This document shows, piece by piece, positions 8,483 through 16,164 of a stretch of 43,924 bases of DNA (its first letter is position 1; every line of letters begins with the position of its first letter). Both the position numbers and the translations under genes were made by a program. The DNA is taken from positions 1-43,924 of the forward strand of contig CAMDCE010000042.1 in assembly GCA_945889625.1 (NCBI GenBank), in the 5' to 3' direction. Under the pieces are notes generated by a model. That model searched no databases. It saw nothing but the letters and a program-made list of their open reading frames with translations, and was not told the DNA's origin. The stretch is from Asaia bogorensis. Lineage in GTDB: Bacteria; Pseudomonadota; Alphaproteobacteria; Reyranellales; Reyranellaceae.

Positions 8483-10096
8483 ATGTCCGCCGGCCCGCGC
8501 TACGTCCCCTCGCCCACCCCCGATCTGGCGCGCATCGAGCAGGCGCTGATTTCGGTGTCCGACAAGACCGGCCTGGTCGAGCTCGGCAAGGCACTGGCGG
8601 GACACGGCGTGGCAATCCTGTCGACCGGCGGCTCGGCCAAGGCGCTGCGCGATGCCGGGGTCGAAGTGATCGAGGTGAGCGATCACACCGGCTTTCCCGA
8701 GATCATGGACGGCAGGGTGAAGACGCTGCAGCCTGCGATCCATGGCGGAATTCTCGCGCGGCGCACCGACCCCGGACACAGGAAGGCGATGGCCGATCAC
8801 AAGATCGCCGCCATCGATCTCGTGGTGTCGAACCTCTACCCGTTCGAGGCCACGGTGGCGCGCGGCGCCGACTTCGCGACCTGCGTCGAGAACATCGACA
8901 TCGGCGGGCCCGCCCTGATCCGCGCCTCGGCCAAGAACCATGACTTCGTCACGATCGTTGTCGATCCGGCCGACTATGCCGCGGTGATCGCCGAACTGGG
9001 CACAAACAAGGGCGCCACGACTCTGGCGTTGCGCCGCAGGCTTGCCGCCAAGGCCTATGCCCGCACCGCGTCCTACGATTCGGCGATCGCCAACTGGTTT
9101 GCCAAACAGGCGGGCGAGGCCTTCCCCGAGCGGCTGACGCTGGCCGCCGAGCGCGTGCAGACGCTGCGCTACGGCGAGAACCCGCATCAGAAGGCGGCGT
9201 TCTATTCCGACGGCAGCCAGCGGCCGGGCATCGCCACCGCCCGCATGATTCAGGGCAAGGAGCTCTCCTACAACAATATCGGGGACACCGATGCCGCCTA
9301 CGAGTGCGTCGCCGAATTCAAGGAGCCGGCCGTCGTCGTGGTGAAGCACGCGAATCCCTGCGGCGTGGCGATCGCCAAGGATCAGTACAGCGCCTATCTC
9401 AAGGCCTATGCCTGCGATCCGGTGTCGATCTACGGCGGCATCGTGGCCGTCAACACAACGCTCGAAGCCAACACCGCCACCGATCTCGCCAAGCGTTTCC
9501 TCGAGGTCGTGATCGCGCCCGACGCCACGCCCGAAGCGCTGGCCATCCTTGCAAGGAAGAAGGACGTGCGCGTGATGCTGGCCGGCACGCTGCCCGATCC
9601 GTCGAGCGCCGGCATGACGCTGAAGAGCGTGGCCGGCGGCTATCTCCTGCAGAGCCGCGACAACGGCTACGCTAAGCAGACCGACCTCAAGGTCGTCACC
9701 AAGCGTGCGCCGACGGCGAAGGAACTGGAAGATCTCCTATTCGCCTTCACCGTCTGCAAGCACGTGAAGTCGAACGCCATCGTCTACGCCAAGGACGGCG
9801 CCACCGTGGGCGTGGGCGCAGGCCAGATGAATCGCCGCGATAGCTCGCGCATCGCCGCCATCCGCGCCGCCGAATCAGGCGAGGCCGCCGGCCTGAAGGA
9901 AAGCCCGGCCAAAGGAAGCGTCGTGGCCTCCGACGCCTTCTTCCCCTTCGCCGATGGTCTGCTCGCCGCGGCAGAAGCGGGCGCCACTGCCGTGATCCAG
10001 CCCGGCGGCTCGCTGCGCGACAAGGAAGTGATCGAGGCCGCCGACCAGGCGGGTCTCGCCATGGTCTTCACCGGCATGAGGCACTTCCGGCACTAG
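8483..10096 (+). CDS. purH: Bifunctional AICAR transformylase / IMP cyclohydrolase PurH
   Basis: A 537-residue enzyme catalysing the last two steps of IMP synthesis. The N-terminal cyclohydrolase (MGS-like) domain begins at about residue 18 ([15 protein letters not shown]) and includes [15 protein letters not shown] and [15 protein letters not shown]. The transformylase domain carries the catalytic KHANPCGVA and [13 protein letters not shown]. The usual KTLHP of the first domain reads KTLQP here. The protein is slightly longer than the typical 520-530 residues because of a short N-terminal extension. No other pur gene is adjacent. Confidence 0.97.
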   Translation: MSAGPRYVPSPTPDLARIEQALISVSDKTGLVELGKALAGHGVAILSTGGSAKALRDAGVEVIEVSDHTGFPEIMDGRVKTLQPAIHGGILARRTDPGHRKAMADHKIAAIDLVVSNLYPFEATVARGADFATCVENIDIGGPALIRASAKNHDFVTIVVDPADYAAVIAELGTNKGATTLALRRRLAAKAYARTASYDSAIANWFAKQAGEAFPERLTLAAERVQTLRYGENPHQKAAFYSDGSQRPGIATARMIQGKELSYNNIGDTDAAYECVAEFKEPAVVVVKHANPCGVAIAKDQYSAYLKAYACDPVSIYGGIVAVNTTLEANTATDLAKRFLEVVIAPDATPEALAILARKKDVRVMLAGTLPDPSSAGMTLKSVAGGYLLQSRDNGYAKQTDLKVVTKRAPTAKELEDLLFAFTVCKHVKSNAIVYAKDGATVGVGAGQMNRRDSSRIAAIRAAESGEAAGLKESPAKGSVVASDAFFPFADGLLAAAEAGATAVIQPGGSLRDKEVIEAADQAGLAMVFTGMRHFRH

Positions 10097-10181
10097 GGTT
10101 CAGACTCAAATTGGCCGTAGCTGGCTGATTTGAATCGACGGGTCGACTCGGGGAGCGAGAAATCCTCGAAGGGTGTCCAAT

Positions 10182-10203
10182 GTGTCCAGACTTGTCTGGA
10201 CAC
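10182..10203. repeat. Perfect short palindrome GTGTCCAGAC-TT-GTCTGGACAC
   Basis: Two 10-bp arms flank a two-base centre in the 179-bp convergent gap between purH and the EamA transporter. A direct GTGTCCA repeat sits just upstream at about 10173-10179. With no T tract it is a poor intrinsic terminator. It could be a protein-binding palindrome or the end of a vanished mobile sequence. I see no gene in the rest of the gap. Confidence 0.6.
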
Positions 10204-10275
10204 CTCCGATACCGATGGCATCGAGCTTTTACCCGCTTCGTCCAGAATCCAGCCACACCCCCCGGCGCAACAATA

Positions 10276-11178
10276 TTATAAGCCGGAGCGCGCGACGGCC
10301 GCGGGCTTCGCTGTCTCGGTGGTCGCGAGCCAGATGCCGGCGAACACCGCGACCAGCCCGACCACCAGGTTGAGGGTGATCGGCTCGCCGACCAGCTGCT
10401 GGGCAAGCAGGGCGGCGGCGATCGGATTGACCGTCATGGTGTTGGCCACGCGGGTGGGCGAGGCGCGCTGCAGCGCCATCACCCAGAGGACGAAAGCGAG
10501 CGCGCCGCCGGCAACGCCGAGATAGATGCCGGCGAGCCACTGCGCCTGGCCGAAGCTGGCGAGCACGGCAAGGCGGCCGGTCAGAACTCCGGCGACGACC
10601 AGCGCCACGGCGCCGGCACCCATACCGACGGCCAGGAAGCCCAGCGCACTCGAGCGGGCAATGAAAGCTCGCGACCACACGTTATAGAAGGACATGCAGA
10701 GCACGGCGCCGATCATGATCAGCTCGCCCCGCCAGGCGCCCACCGGTGCCGCCGCGAGACCCGACGCAAGCGCGCCGAAGACGCCCAGCATGGCGATGGC
10801 GACGCCCGTCACTTTGCGCCAGGTCAAGGCCTCGATGCCGAGCAGGGCGCCGACCACCATGGTCTGCAGCGGCAAGGTCGAGAGCGCGAGGCTGGCGCGC
10901 GCCGCCGTCGTGTAGCCGACGGCGATGTTGTAGAGAATGAAGAACAAGCCGTAGAAGCAGAAGCCGAGCAGGGCCACACCCAGCCAGTCCTCGCGCCGCG
11001 GCCAGCGCACGCGCAGCACAAGCGCCACTGGCAGCACACAGAGGAAGCCGATGCCCCAGCGCAGGATTGAGAGCGTCAGCGGATCGGCATCGCCTACCAG
11101 ATAGCGCGTCACCGCGGCCGCCGTGCCACCGAGGCAGCTCGACACGATGGCAATCAGCACTCCCAGCCATTCGCTCAA
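10276..11178 (-). CDS. EamA/DMT-family transporter
   Basis: A 300-residue polytopic membrane protein with about ten hydrophobic helices arranged as two EamA repeats, the drug/metabolite transporter architecture. It opens with SEWLGVLIAIVSSCLGGTAAAVTRYLV, and the second repeat begins near GELIMIGAVLCMSFYNVW. The start is an unusual TTG at 11178, supported by GGAGG five bases upstream; no ATG fits better. It follows the LysE exporter by 31 bp on the same strand, so the two probably share a transcript. DMT proteins export amino acids, nucleosides or drugs; the substrate is not visible. Confidence 0.88.
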   Translation of the reverse strand: MSEWLGVLIAIVSSCLGGTAAAVTRYLVGDADPLTLSILRWGIGFLCVLPVALVLRVRWPRREDWLGVALLGFCFYGLFFILYNIAVGYTTAARASLALSTLPLQTMVVGALLGIEALTWRKVTGVAIAMLGVFGALASGLAAAPVGAWRGELIMIGAVLCMSFYNVWSRAFIARSSALGFLAVGMGAGAVALVVAGVLTGRLAVLASFGQAQWLAGIYLGVAGGALAFVLWVMALQRASPTRVANTMTVNPIAAALLAQQLVGEPITLNLVVGLVAVFAGIWLATTETAKPAAVARSGL

Positions 11179-11209
11179 GACCGCCTCCGCACTATTTTCG
11201 CCGTGGCCG

Positions 11210-11809
11210 TCACCAGAACACCGGGATGAGGGAAATCACCAGCAAGCCGGCCATCGACCAGTTGAACGCCCGGCGGGCGTCTGGACGCCCAAGGAAGCGC
11301 GCGATCGCGACGCCAAACCCCGCCCAGAGCGCGACCGAGGCAAAGCATGCCGCCGCGAGCACGCCGGTAATCACCGCGGTTTGCAACAGCACGTTCCCTC
11401 CCGCGGTCGTGTAGGCCACCAGCGCGCCCACCGCGATCACCCAGCCCTTGGGATTGATCCACCGGAAGAGCATCGCTTCGAGGAAGTTGATTGGCTTTGC
11501 GCGCGGTGAGCCGCTGCTCGCCGCACCGGCTTGTGCGATTCGCCAGGCAAGATAAAGCAGATAGGCCGCGCCGGCACATTTGAGCAGTGTGTGCAGGCGC
11601 GGTTCGGCCGCAAACAAGCCGGCCAGGCCGAATCCCACCGTCACGACTATGAATCCGAAGCCCAGCGTAATGCCCAGCATGTGCGGGATCGCGCGGCGGA
11701 AACCGAAATTCGCGGCCGAGGCCGTGACCATGATGACGTTCGGCCCCGGCGTCAGGCACATGGCCGCAGCGAACAGGACCAATGGTCCCAGCAAGATGCC
11801 CTCGCCCAT
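11210..11809 (-). CDS. LysE-family amino-acid exporter
   Basis: A 199-residue membrane protein of the LysE/RhtB family. The N-terminal CLTPGPNVIMVTASAANFG segment carries the family motif. Six hydrophobic segments follow the usual order, with LLKCAGAAYLLYLAWRIAQ in the middle. Family members export basic amino acids, homoserine, threonine or related molecules. It is divergently transcribed from an XRE regulator across 84 bp and upstream of the EamA transporter, so a regulator-plus-two-exporters arrangement is likely. The substrate is unknown. Confidence 0.9.
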   Translation of the reverse strand: MGEGILLGPLVLFAAAMCLTPGPNVIMVTASAANFGFRRAIPHMLGITLGFGFIVVTVGFGLAGLFAAEPRLHTLLKCAGAAYLLYLAWRIAQAGAASSGSPRAKPINFLEAMLFRWINPKGWVIAVGALVAYTTAGGNVLLQTAVITGVLAAACFASVALWAGFGVAIARFLGRPDARRAFNWSMAGLLVISLIPVFW

Positions 11810-11893
11810 CTCGAGACTCTCTCTATTGGCCGTGCATGACTCGTGGCACGCTGCCCGCCTGCTCGATTTGCTGCAACTACGTCAGAGGTATTC

Positions 11894-12697
11894 ATGACGA
11901 GTGAGACGATGACGTTCGCTGCAAGGCTGCGGTGGTGGCGCGAGCATCGCGGGTTTTCACAGCTCGCGCTGGCAGGGCGAACCGACATTTCCCAACGTCA
12001 CCTGAGCTTTCTCGAATTGAGTCGCGCGCAACCCAGTCGCGACATGGTCCTGCGCTTGGCCACGGCGCTCGACGTGCCGCTGCGCCAGCACAACGCGCTG
12101 CTGCTGGCGGCAGGTTTCGCACCGGTGTGGCGCGAGACGCGCCTCGACGCGCCGGAACTCGCCGAGGTCCGCGAGGCAATCGACTATGTGCTGGCCCAGC
12201 AGGAGCCGTTCCCCGGCGTCGCCGTCGACCGCCACTGGAACCTGCTCAAGGCCAACGGCGGCGCCGTGCGGCTGGTCGAATTCCTGGTCGGTCCGCTCGA
12301 TCCCAACGCAGCTGTCAATCTCGCCGACGCGCTCGTCGCGCCCGACGTGCTGCGGCCTCATCTCGTGAACTGGCAGGACGTCGTGCGCTACTTCCTGCGC
12401 AGCGTCGAGGCCGACGCCGCAGCCGACGGCCGGCCCGAGACCGCCGCCTTGCTCGAGCGGCTGCTGGCCTACGAAGGCGTGCGGCCGCTCCTGAAGGGCC
12501 AGCCGTCGGAGGCGGCCGGCGGTCCGGTGCTGCCCATGCATTTCCGCAAGGGCGACGTCTCCCTGAGGCTCTTCACCACCATCGCCACGCTCGGCACGCC
12601 GCGGGACATCATGCTGCAGGAACTGCGTATCGAATGCTTCTTCCCGATGGACCGCGCGACGGCGGCGGTGCTGCGCGGCTGGGCCTCGGTCAGCTGA
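11894..12697 (+). CDS. XRE-family transcriptional regulator with MmyB-like sensor domain
   Basis: A 267-residue regulator. A Cro/C1 helix-turn-helix occupies about residues 8-62 (RLRWWREHRGFSQLALAGRTDIS, then LSRAQPSRDMVLRLATALDVPL). An MmyB-like ligand-binding region follows (VDRHWNLLKANGGAVRLV and the C-terminal TTIATLGTPRDIMLQELRIECFFP). The ATG at 11894 follows AGAGG; an upstream in-frame ATG would add 17 residues with poor support. It faces the LysE exporter gene divergently, so it probably controls the exporters, which is inference. Its stop overlaps the stop of the convergent methyltransferase by 8 bp. Confidence 0.9.
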   Translation: MTSETMTFAARLRWWREHRGFSQLALAGRTDISQRHLSFLELSRAQPSRDMVLRLATALDVPLRQHNALLLAAGFAPVWRETRLDAPELAEVREAIDYVLAQQEPFPGVAVDRHWNLLKANGGAVRLVEFLVGPLDPNAAVNLADALVAPDVLRPHLVNWQDVVRYFLRSVEADAAADGRPETAALLERLLAYEGVRPLLKGQPSEAAGGPVLPMHFRKGDVSLRLFTTIATLGTPRDIMLQELRIECFFPMDRATAAVLRGWASVS

Positions 12698-13499
12698 CGG
12701 CCACGAACAGGTGTGCCTGCATGGTAGAGTTGATGGCGCCGGCGCCGAAACGTTTGGCTACGGCGGAAGCGGCTGCCTCGGTGGCTTCCTGCACCCTGTC
12801 GGGATTGCGTGCTTCGATTTCACCGCGCAGGGGACTGCCCTGGCAAAAGCCGATTGCCGGATCGCTATGGAAGGGCGCGCTGCAGGATAACGTCAGCGTT
12901 TCGACGGAGACATTCGAAAGTCCTGCGCGCCGCAAGTCGGTCCGGACGTTCTCGACGTCGTGATAGCCATGCGGCGTGCGTGCGAGGAAGCGCGGCGGAT
13001 CGTCGGGAAAGAGCGCGGCCACGGCGTCGGTTACCGCGGCCGAAACCGGATTGTGCGCCAGGCTGTCCCAGACGTTGAACAGGAAGCGGCCGCCGGGCTT
13101 CAGCACCCGCCGCGCCTCGCGATAGCCCGCGACGCGGTCGGGAAAGAACATCACGCCGAACTGGCAGACGACGGCGTCGAAGCTTGCATCGGCAAATGGC
13201 AGCTTGGTCGCGTCGGCCTGGCGGAACGAAACGCGTTTCAGCCCGGGCTTGGCGGCGGCGAAGTCGATCATGGCCTGGTTGAGGTCGGTGGCGACAAGAT
13301 CGACCGCGGACGGCAGTGACGCAGCGAGGGCCTGAGTGACGATGCCCGTTCCGGCCGCCGTCTCCAGCACCGATCCGACTGTCATGTCGCCCAGCCGGCG
13401 CGCCAGGTCGTTGGCGTAGGGCGTGAACAGCAACGGCCCGAGATAGCGGTCGTAGAGTGCCGGGATCGATCCCGTGAAGACAGAGTCGCCGGTCGTCAT
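12690..13499 (-). CDS. Class I SAM-dependent methyltransferase (UbiE/MmyC-like)
   Basis: A 269-residue methyltransferase. Motif I is VLETAAGTGI (residues 44-53), the acidic post-I segment VATDLNQAMIDFA and motif IV FDAVVCQFGVMFFPD, followed by REARRVLKPGGRFLFNVWD. This order is that of small-molecule methyltransferases such as UbiE relatives. The ATG at 13499 is preceded by GGGAGGG. It converges with the XRE gene, their last eight bases overlapping. No metabolic neighbour reveals the methyl acceptor. Confidence 0.88.
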   Translation of the reverse strand: MTTGDSVFTGSIPALYDRYLGPLLFTPYANDLARRLGDMTVGSVLETAAGTGIVTQALAASLPSAVDLVATDLNQAMIDFAAAKPGLKRVSFRQADATKLPFADASFDAVVCQFGVMFFPDRVAGYREARRVLKPGGRFLFNVWDSLAHNPVSAAVTDAVAALFPDDPPRFLARTPHGYHDVENVRTDLRRAGLSNVSVETLTLSCSAPFHSDPAIGFCQGSPLRGEIEARNPDRVQEATEAAASAVAKRFGAGAINSTMQAHLFVAVS

Positions 13500-13534
13500 G
13501 GAAGCCCTCCCTCGGCGCAAAGCCCATGCTAGCC

Positions 13535-14476
13535 CTAAACGGCACCGACACAAAAAGCCCGCGGCAGGATCGAGACGTCGAGCGGCAGGCGGCCCACCGT
13601 CTCGCCGTCGAGATCGACCAGGGTCTCGACCTCCGATTCGAAATGGAACGACGTGCCGCGGCTCATCCGCACCTTGGGATGATGGATGTGGTTGCCGCTA
13701 TAGACCTTGGGCAGGACGGTCGCGAGCATGGCGAGCGGGGAAATATCGCCCATTTCGATCAGGTCGAGCACGCCGTCATCGAACTTCGCACCCGGCACCA
13801 GGCGCATGCCGCCGCCGCCATTCTCGGTGTTGGCGACCATGGCGGTGAAGATCGGCCGGGTGCCCTGGGCCACTCCGTCGACCGTGATTGCGACGGCGCG
13901 ATTGCGGTAGCCCAGGGTCACGACCGGCGTCATCAGGAGATAGGCGATGCCGCCCAGCTTCTTCAGCCAGCGCGACTGCGAGGTCCGCCAGCTGATGGTG
14001 GCAGCCCCTCCCAGCGACACGATGAGGTAGCCGAAGCGTTCGACCGAGCCGCCGTCGAGTCCCTTGCAGCGGACGCGCAGCAGGTCGATCGGCCGCGTGC
14101 CAAGGCCCGCCGCCGCATCGTAGGCCAAAGTCGGGCCTTTCAGATGGCCGAGTGCGCGGCAGAGCTCGTTGGCGGTGCCGGCGGGAACAGGGCAGAGCAC
14201 GGTGTCGGGTTCGCTGAGCCGGCCGGAGGTGTCGATCAGGCCGTTCAAGGTCTCGTTCACCGTGCCGTCGCCGCCCACCGCCACGATGCGCCGCGCACCC
14301 TGGGACAAAGCCGAACGGGCCAGCCAGGTGGCGTGGCCCGGCGCCTCGGTGAAGCGCGGCTCGAACGGGCCGAGACGTGCCGCGAGTTCGGCCTGGATGG
14401 CCGGCCAATGCCTGGCCGCCCCGCCCTTGTGGGCAGCGGGATTGACGATCACGGCGACTTTCGGGAGTTCCGCCAT
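13535..14476 (-). CDS. Diacylglycerol kinase family lipid kinase (YegS/DgkB-like)
   Basis: A 313-residue DAGK-catalytic protein. The nucleotide-binding signature GGDGT is at residues 68-72 (IVAVGGDGTVNETLNGL), with the P-x-GTAN loop in CPVPAGTANELCRAL. A C-terminal beta-rich domain carries MRLVPGAKFDDGVLDL. Relatives phosphorylate diacylglycerol, phosphatidylglycerol or sphingoid bases, feeding phospholipid recycling. It lies 35 bp upstream of the methyltransferase on the same strand. It is divergent from the WYL regulator across 66 bp that contain a CTGACAG repeat pair. Confidence 0.9.
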   Translation of the reverse strand: MAELPKVAVIVNPAAHKGGAARHWPAIQAELAARLGPFEPRFTEAPGHATWLARSALSQGARRIVAVGGDGTVNETLNGLIDTSGRLSEPDTVLCPVPAGTANELCRALGHLKGPTLAYDAAAGLGTRPIDLLRVRCKGLDGGSVERFGYLIVSLGGAATISWRTSQSRWLKKLGGIAYLLMTPVVTLGYRNRAVAITVDGVAQGTRPIFTAMVANTENGGGGMRLVPGAKFDDGVLDLIEMGDISPLAMLATVLPKVYSGNHIHHPKVRMSRGTSFHFESEVETLVDLDGETVGRLPLDVSILPRAFCVGAV

Positions 14477-14485
14477 ATTCCTATA

Positions 14486-14502
14486 CTGACAGAAATTGGC
14501 AG
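14486..14502 (+). promoter_or_regulatory. Candidate WYL-regulator operator, proximal site
   Basis: CTGACAG at 14486-14492 is followed ten bases on by TTGGCAG at 14496-14502, which matches it at five of seven positions. The pair sits in the 66-bp divergent gap between the lipid kinase and the WYL regulator gene. The same heptamer recurs three times before the VOC gene at 15242-15269. A 10-base period puts both copies on one face of the helix. I infer autoregulation by the WYL protein. Confidence 0.5.
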
Positions 14503-14542
14503 CAGATGGCGCTACCTTCCCTGGACTTATGAAGAGGCAACC

Positions 14543-15232
14543 GTGTCACGGGCGCAACGGCTTTTGGATCTCATTCAGGTACTACGGCGCCATCGCCATC
14601 CGGTGAGCGGCGCCGTGCTCGCCGAGGCGACCGGGGTGTCGCTGCGCACGCTCTACCGCGATATCGAAACCCTGAAGGGTGAAGGCGCGCACATCGACGG
14701 CGAGGCTGGGCTGGGCTACGTGCTGCGCCCGGGCTTCATGCTACCGCCGCTGATGTTCAGCGAGGAGGAGATCGAGGCCCTCGTGCTGGGCTCGCGCTGG
14801 GTCCACAAGCGCGCCGACCGCTCGCTGGCCGATGCCGCCGCCAACGTCTTGGCCAAGATCGGCGCAGTGCTGCCCAAGGATCTGCGTGAAACCTTGGACG
14901 ATTCAGGCCTGCTGATCGGCCCGGGCGAGCCGATCGCAGCCGGCGATAGCGAGTTGCCCAAGATCCGCCAGGCCATCCGCAGCGAGCGCAAGCTGAAGCT
15001 CTCCTATCGCGACAAGAAGGACCGGACCACGGGACGCACGGTGTGGCCCTTCGCGATCGGCTTCTTCGACAAGGTGCGCGTCGTCGCGGCGTGGTGCGAG
15101 CTGCGCCAGGACTACCGCCATTTCCGCACCGACCGCATCACCGCCCTCACGGTCACCGACAGGCGCTATCCTCGTCGGCGCCAGGCGATGATGAAGGAAT
15201 GGCGCGAGCGCGAGGGGGTCGGCGAAGCCTAA
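14543..15232 (+). CDS. YafY-family HTH/WYL-domain transcriptional regulator
   Basis: A 229-residue regulator. A DeoR-like HTH_11 helix-turn-helix occupies about residues 1-60 (RAQRLLDLIQVLRRHRHPVSGAVLAEATGVSLRTLYRDIETL). A WYL domain follows (about 140-205: IRSERKLKLSYRDKKD, then RVVAAWCELRQDYRHFRTDRI). The start is GTG at 14543 after GAAGAGG. The frame is open much further upstream but there reads only the antisense of the lipid kinase. WYL domains sense ligands such as nucleotides or oligonucleotides. Next door is a VOC gene whose upstream gap repeats the CTGACAG motif found before this gene. Confidence 0.92.
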   Translation: MSRAQRLLDLIQVLRRHRHPVSGAVLAEATGVSLRTLYRDIETLKGEGAHIDGEAGLGYVLRPGFMLPPLMFSEEEIEALVLGSRWVHKRADRSLADAAANVLAKIGAVLPKDLRETLDDSGLLIGPGEPIAAGDSELPKIRQAIRSERKLKLSYRDKKDRTTGRTVWPFAIGFFDKVRVVAAWCELRQDYRHFRTDRITALTVTDRRYPRRRQAMMKEWREREGVGEA

Positions 15233-15241
15233 CTGTAAGAC

Positions 15242-15269
15242 CTGACAGGTTGCTGACAGAATCTGACAG
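15242..15269 (+). promoter_or_regulatory. Candidate WYL-regulator operator, triple direct repeat
   Basis: Three exact CTGACAG heptamers lie at 15242-15248, 15253-15259 and 15263-15269, spaced 11 and 10 bases, about one helical turn each. They fill the 78-bp gap between the WYL regulator and the VOC gene, ending about 40 bases before the VOC start. The phased direct-repeat layout and the related pair upstream of the regulator suggest cooperative binding by the WYL protein. That link is inference. Confidence 0.6.
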
Positions 15270-15310
15270 CAGGGCAATCTAGGTTGGGCTCATCCGAAGA
15301 GGAGAGCCTC

Positions 15311-15691
15311 ATGCACAAGTTCAGTTTCGTTCTGCTCCATGTCGAAAGCCCGACCGCCAGCGCCGCTTTCTATGCCGATCTGCTGGGCAAGAAGCCGGTC
15401 GAGACCTCGCCCAGCTTCGCCATGTTACCGCTCGGCGATGAGGTAATGCTGGGCCTATGGTCGCGCCGCACTGTCGAGCCCGTCGCGTCGGCGCCGGGTG
15501 GCGGCGAGGTCGCTTTCACCGCGGTATATGCCGCCGACGTCGAGCGCACCCACGCCGATTGGAAGAAGCGCGGCCTGCCGATCGCCCAGAAGCCGACCGC
15601 GATGGATTTCGGCCATACGTTCGTGGCGCTCGATCCCGACGGCCATCGTCTGCGCGTGTTCGCGCCGGCGGCGGCGCCCGAGTCGGCATAG
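15311..15691 (+). CDS. VOC-family (glyoxalase/bleomycin-resistance fold) protein
   Basis: A 126-residue vicinal-oxygen-chelate protein with two beta-alpha-beta-beta-beta modules: FSFVLLHVESPTASAAFYADLLG opens the first and GGEVAFTAVYAADVERTHADW the second. The closing GHTFVALDPDGHRLRVFAP is typical. Metal ligands are not unambiguous: the first-strand His is in LLHV and the final Glu is missing from RVFAP. The ATG at 15311 follows AGGAGAG. It is preceded by three CTGACAG repeats and sits 12 bp before the EVE gene, so it is likely an operon under the WYL regulator. VOC genes often neighbour YafY regulators. Confidence 0.88.
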   Translation: MHKFSFVLLHVESPTASAAFYADLLGKKPVETSPSFAMLPLGDEVMLGLWSRRTVEPVASAPGGGEVAFTAVYAADVERTHADWKKRGLPIAQKPTAMDFGHTFVALDPDGHRLRVFAPAAAPESA

Positions 15692-15702
15692 GGGAGGCCA
15701 CC

Positions 15703-16164
15703 ATGAGCCGCAATTGGCTGGCGGTCGCCTCCGCCGAACATGTCGCGATCGGCCGCGGCACGGGTTTCATGCAGATCTCCCACAGCAAGGCCTCACCACT
15801 GCACCGCATCCAGCCCGGCGACCGGGTCGTCTACTACTCGCCCAACCGGCGTTACTCGCCGAGCCACGCGTTGCGCGACAAGGACCGGCTGCAATCCTTC
15901 ACCGCGCTGGGCATCGTCAAGGAAGGTCCGCCATACCGCGCCGACATGGGCGAGGGCTTCCTGCCTTATCGGCGCGACGTCGCCTGGCATGATGCCGCGG
16001 AGACGCCCCTTGCGCTCGTGAAGGGAATTCTCGCCTTCACCCGGGAGCCGAACTGGGGCTATCGCCTGCGCCAGGGGCTGGTCGAGATCAGCGAACAGGA
16101 CATGACGATCATTGCCGAGGCGATGCTCACAGTCGCGGCAGCACCTGATCGGCTAGCAACGTGA
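15703..16164 (+). CDS. EVE-domain protein (UPF0310-like)
   Basis: A 153-residue protein with the PUA-like EVE fold. It opens NWLAVASAEHVAIGRGTGFMQISHSKASPLHRIQPGDRVVYYSP, then gives FTALGIVKEGPPYRADMG and FLPYRRDVAWHDAAETPL, the order expected for UPF0310/EVE. EVE domains bind modified bases in DNA or RNA. GGGGAGG precedes the ATG, and the VOC gene ends 12 bp upstream. Its last 38 bases overlap, antisense, the 3' end of the LLM oxidoreductase. With the WYL regulator and VOC gene it forms a compact three-gene group. Confidence 0.88.
   Translation: MSRNWLAVASAEHVAIGRGTGFMQISHSKASPLHRIQPGDRVVYYSPNRRYSPSHALRDKDRLQSFTALGIVKEGPPYRADMGEGFLPYRRDVAWHDAAETPLALVKGILAFTREPNWGYRLRQGLVEISEQDMTIIAEAMLTVAAAPDRLAT

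Noticed and set aside
13526..14542. Long rightward frame joined to the WYL regulator
   Set aside because: It is the antisense of the lipid kinase gene and lacks protein-like composition. The regulator's helix-turn-helix begins at the GTG at 14543.
15703..16164. EVE gene as part of a restriction or defence island
   Set aside because: No restriction enzyme, methyltransferase of DNA type, toxin, nuclease or helicase gene lies nearby, so there is no defence context beyond the domain itself.
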